Assembly: GCA_003565105.1 (NCBI GenBank)
Contig: PXDG01000106.1
Coordinates: 1-5,339 of the forward strand
Source of the DNA: Parcubacteria group bacterium
GTDB lineage: Bacteria > Patescibacteriota > Minisyncoccia > SW-4-49-11
Direction of reading: 5' to 3'
DNA length: 5,339 bases
Made by a program: the position numbers and the translations under genes. The notes below the pieces were generated by a model. It saw nothing but the letters and a program-made list of their open reading frames with translations. It made no database searches and had not been told where the DNA came from. This document shows, piece by piece, positions 4,783-5,339 of this stretch. The first letter of the stretch is position 1. Every line of letters begins with the position of its first letter.

Positions 4783-5339
4783 TTATATATTATCATCTAT
4801 AACTGAAGATTTGTCAACTAGTATCTTGGTCCTAGAATCTTCGAGAATGCCCCACACAAATTTATCAAACATATTTTTTCGATATTCAAAATCTTTCAGG
4901 TCCAAAACCGAATAACGGAGTTCTGTACCCAACTCAGATTCTATGGATTCAAGAAGTCGCTCAAATTTTTTTTCATCTAAGTCATCTACCACGAGAAACA
5001 AATCGACTCGATCATGCTCTCGCTGCAAAAACACTCCTTGCAAAACGCACAGATACACTTCTCCCACGGTATTGATCTTATCACCCAATGTAGCAAAAAA
5101 GGTGTCTCCTAAATCAAAGATTACATCTTCTAACACCTGTACTTCAGGAATATCACAGATTTTATAATGGAGTATCTTTTCTTTCTTTTCTTCTTCTACT
5201 ACTCCATACTTCAGAGCCTGTTTGAGTTCTTTGCGAAGTTCAGTAGTGGAAACTTTGGTACGTTCTGCAAGTTCAGCAATAGGAAACCATTCTCCTCGAT
5301 TATTCAAGAAAAACTTGATCAATTTTAATTTTTCATAGC
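4783..5339 (-). CDS. HTH protein with degenerate nucleotidyltransferase-like domain, probable transcriptional regulator; 5' end beyond window
   Basis: The last 184 complete codons are visible, ending in TAA. The N-terminal part, KLKLIKFFLNNRGEW then ELAERTKVSTTELRKELKQA, is a winged-helix reader of the kind that opens LKLL-FL-N in archaeal and CPR proteins. The C-terminal half (from about EVYLCVLQGVF through VDLFLVVDDLDEKKFERLL to DFEYRKNMFDKFVWGILED) resembles the nucleotidyltransferase-fold domain of these proteins. The usual catalytic GS and paired-aspartate motif is degraded, so it is probably a sensor or binding domain and not an active transferase. A TTG at 5322 could serve as a start, but the frame stays open to the edge and the preceding codons (YEKLK) fit the family, so the true start is probably further right. 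tRNA-Phe follows after 6 nt. Targets are unknown. Confidence 0.75.
   Translation of the reverse strand, partial: YEKLKLIKFFLNNRGEWFPIAELAERTKVSTTELRKELKQALKYGVVEEEKKEKILHYKICDIPEVQVLEDVIFDLGDTFFATLGDKINTVGEVYLCVLQGVFLQREHDRVDLFLVVDDLDEKKFERLLESIESELGTELRYSVLDLKDFEYRKNMFDKFVWGILEDSRTKILVDKSSVIDDNI

Noticed and set aside
5320..5322. TTG at 5322 as the true start of the HTH protein
   Set aside because: The frame continues open to the edge and upstream codons encode YEKLK, which fits the family's N-terminal helix, so the gene is more likely cut by the window. An ATG at 5336 is out of frame.
1..5339. Possible UGA-as-glycine recoding (code 25, Absconditabacteria/Gracilibacteria), because no gene here ends in TGA
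   Set aside because: No in-frame TGA occurs in any gene and conserved glycines in the mutase and exonuclease are all GGN. With four TAA and one TAG stop, absence of TGA stops is not significant.
1..5339. CRISPR array or leader associated with cas12a
   Set aside because: No regularly spaced direct repeats of about 36 nt are present; any array must be outside the window.

Overview
The window looks like a chromosomal segment from a small-genome bacterium, most likely a Candidate Phyla Radiation (Patescibacteria) member. This is inferred from several features: an AT-rich compact layout, an HTH plus degenerate-nucleotidyltransferase protein of a type common in those genomes, start codons without Shine-Dalgarno sequences, a tRNA without an encoded CCA, and a Cas12a gene of a type known from such lineages. 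It fits genetic code 11: no reading frame contains TGA, glycines are GGN, and the five visible stops are four TAA and one TAG.

The left quarter (1-1308, minus strand) holds the first 436 codons of a Cas12a (Cpf1) effector of a type V-A CRISPR system. The gene is open at the window edge, so the nuclease half and any cas4/cas1/cas2 genes or array would lie to the left. It has its own promoter. Just upstream on the same strand is a two-gene unit: a phosphomannomutase/phosphoglucomutase (1845-3242) followed 9 nt later by a DUF1801 protein (1386-1835). Then comes a DEDDh 3'-5' exonuclease (3330-3929, minus).

The exonuclease diverges from a small alpha/beta hydrolase on the plus strand (4051-4701). 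The roughly 120 bp between them carries a near-perfect sigma-70 promoter, with a perfect inverted repeat over its -35 box. The hydrolase ends 2 nt from the 3' end of a minus-strand tRNA-Phe (4704-4776). That tRNA lies 6 nt after the stop of a minus-strand HTH/nucleotidyltransferase-like regulator (4783 to beyond the right edge).

The cas12a, mutase and exonuclease leaders share an identical 9-mer, TATGATATA, which reads as an extended -10 core. There is no gene-free stretch over 300 bases, no CRISPR array and no recognisable mobile element. The most notable points are the intact 5' part of cas12a, the operator-like repeat in the divergent promoter region, the shared extended -10, and a tRNA-Phe with G at T-loop position 55.
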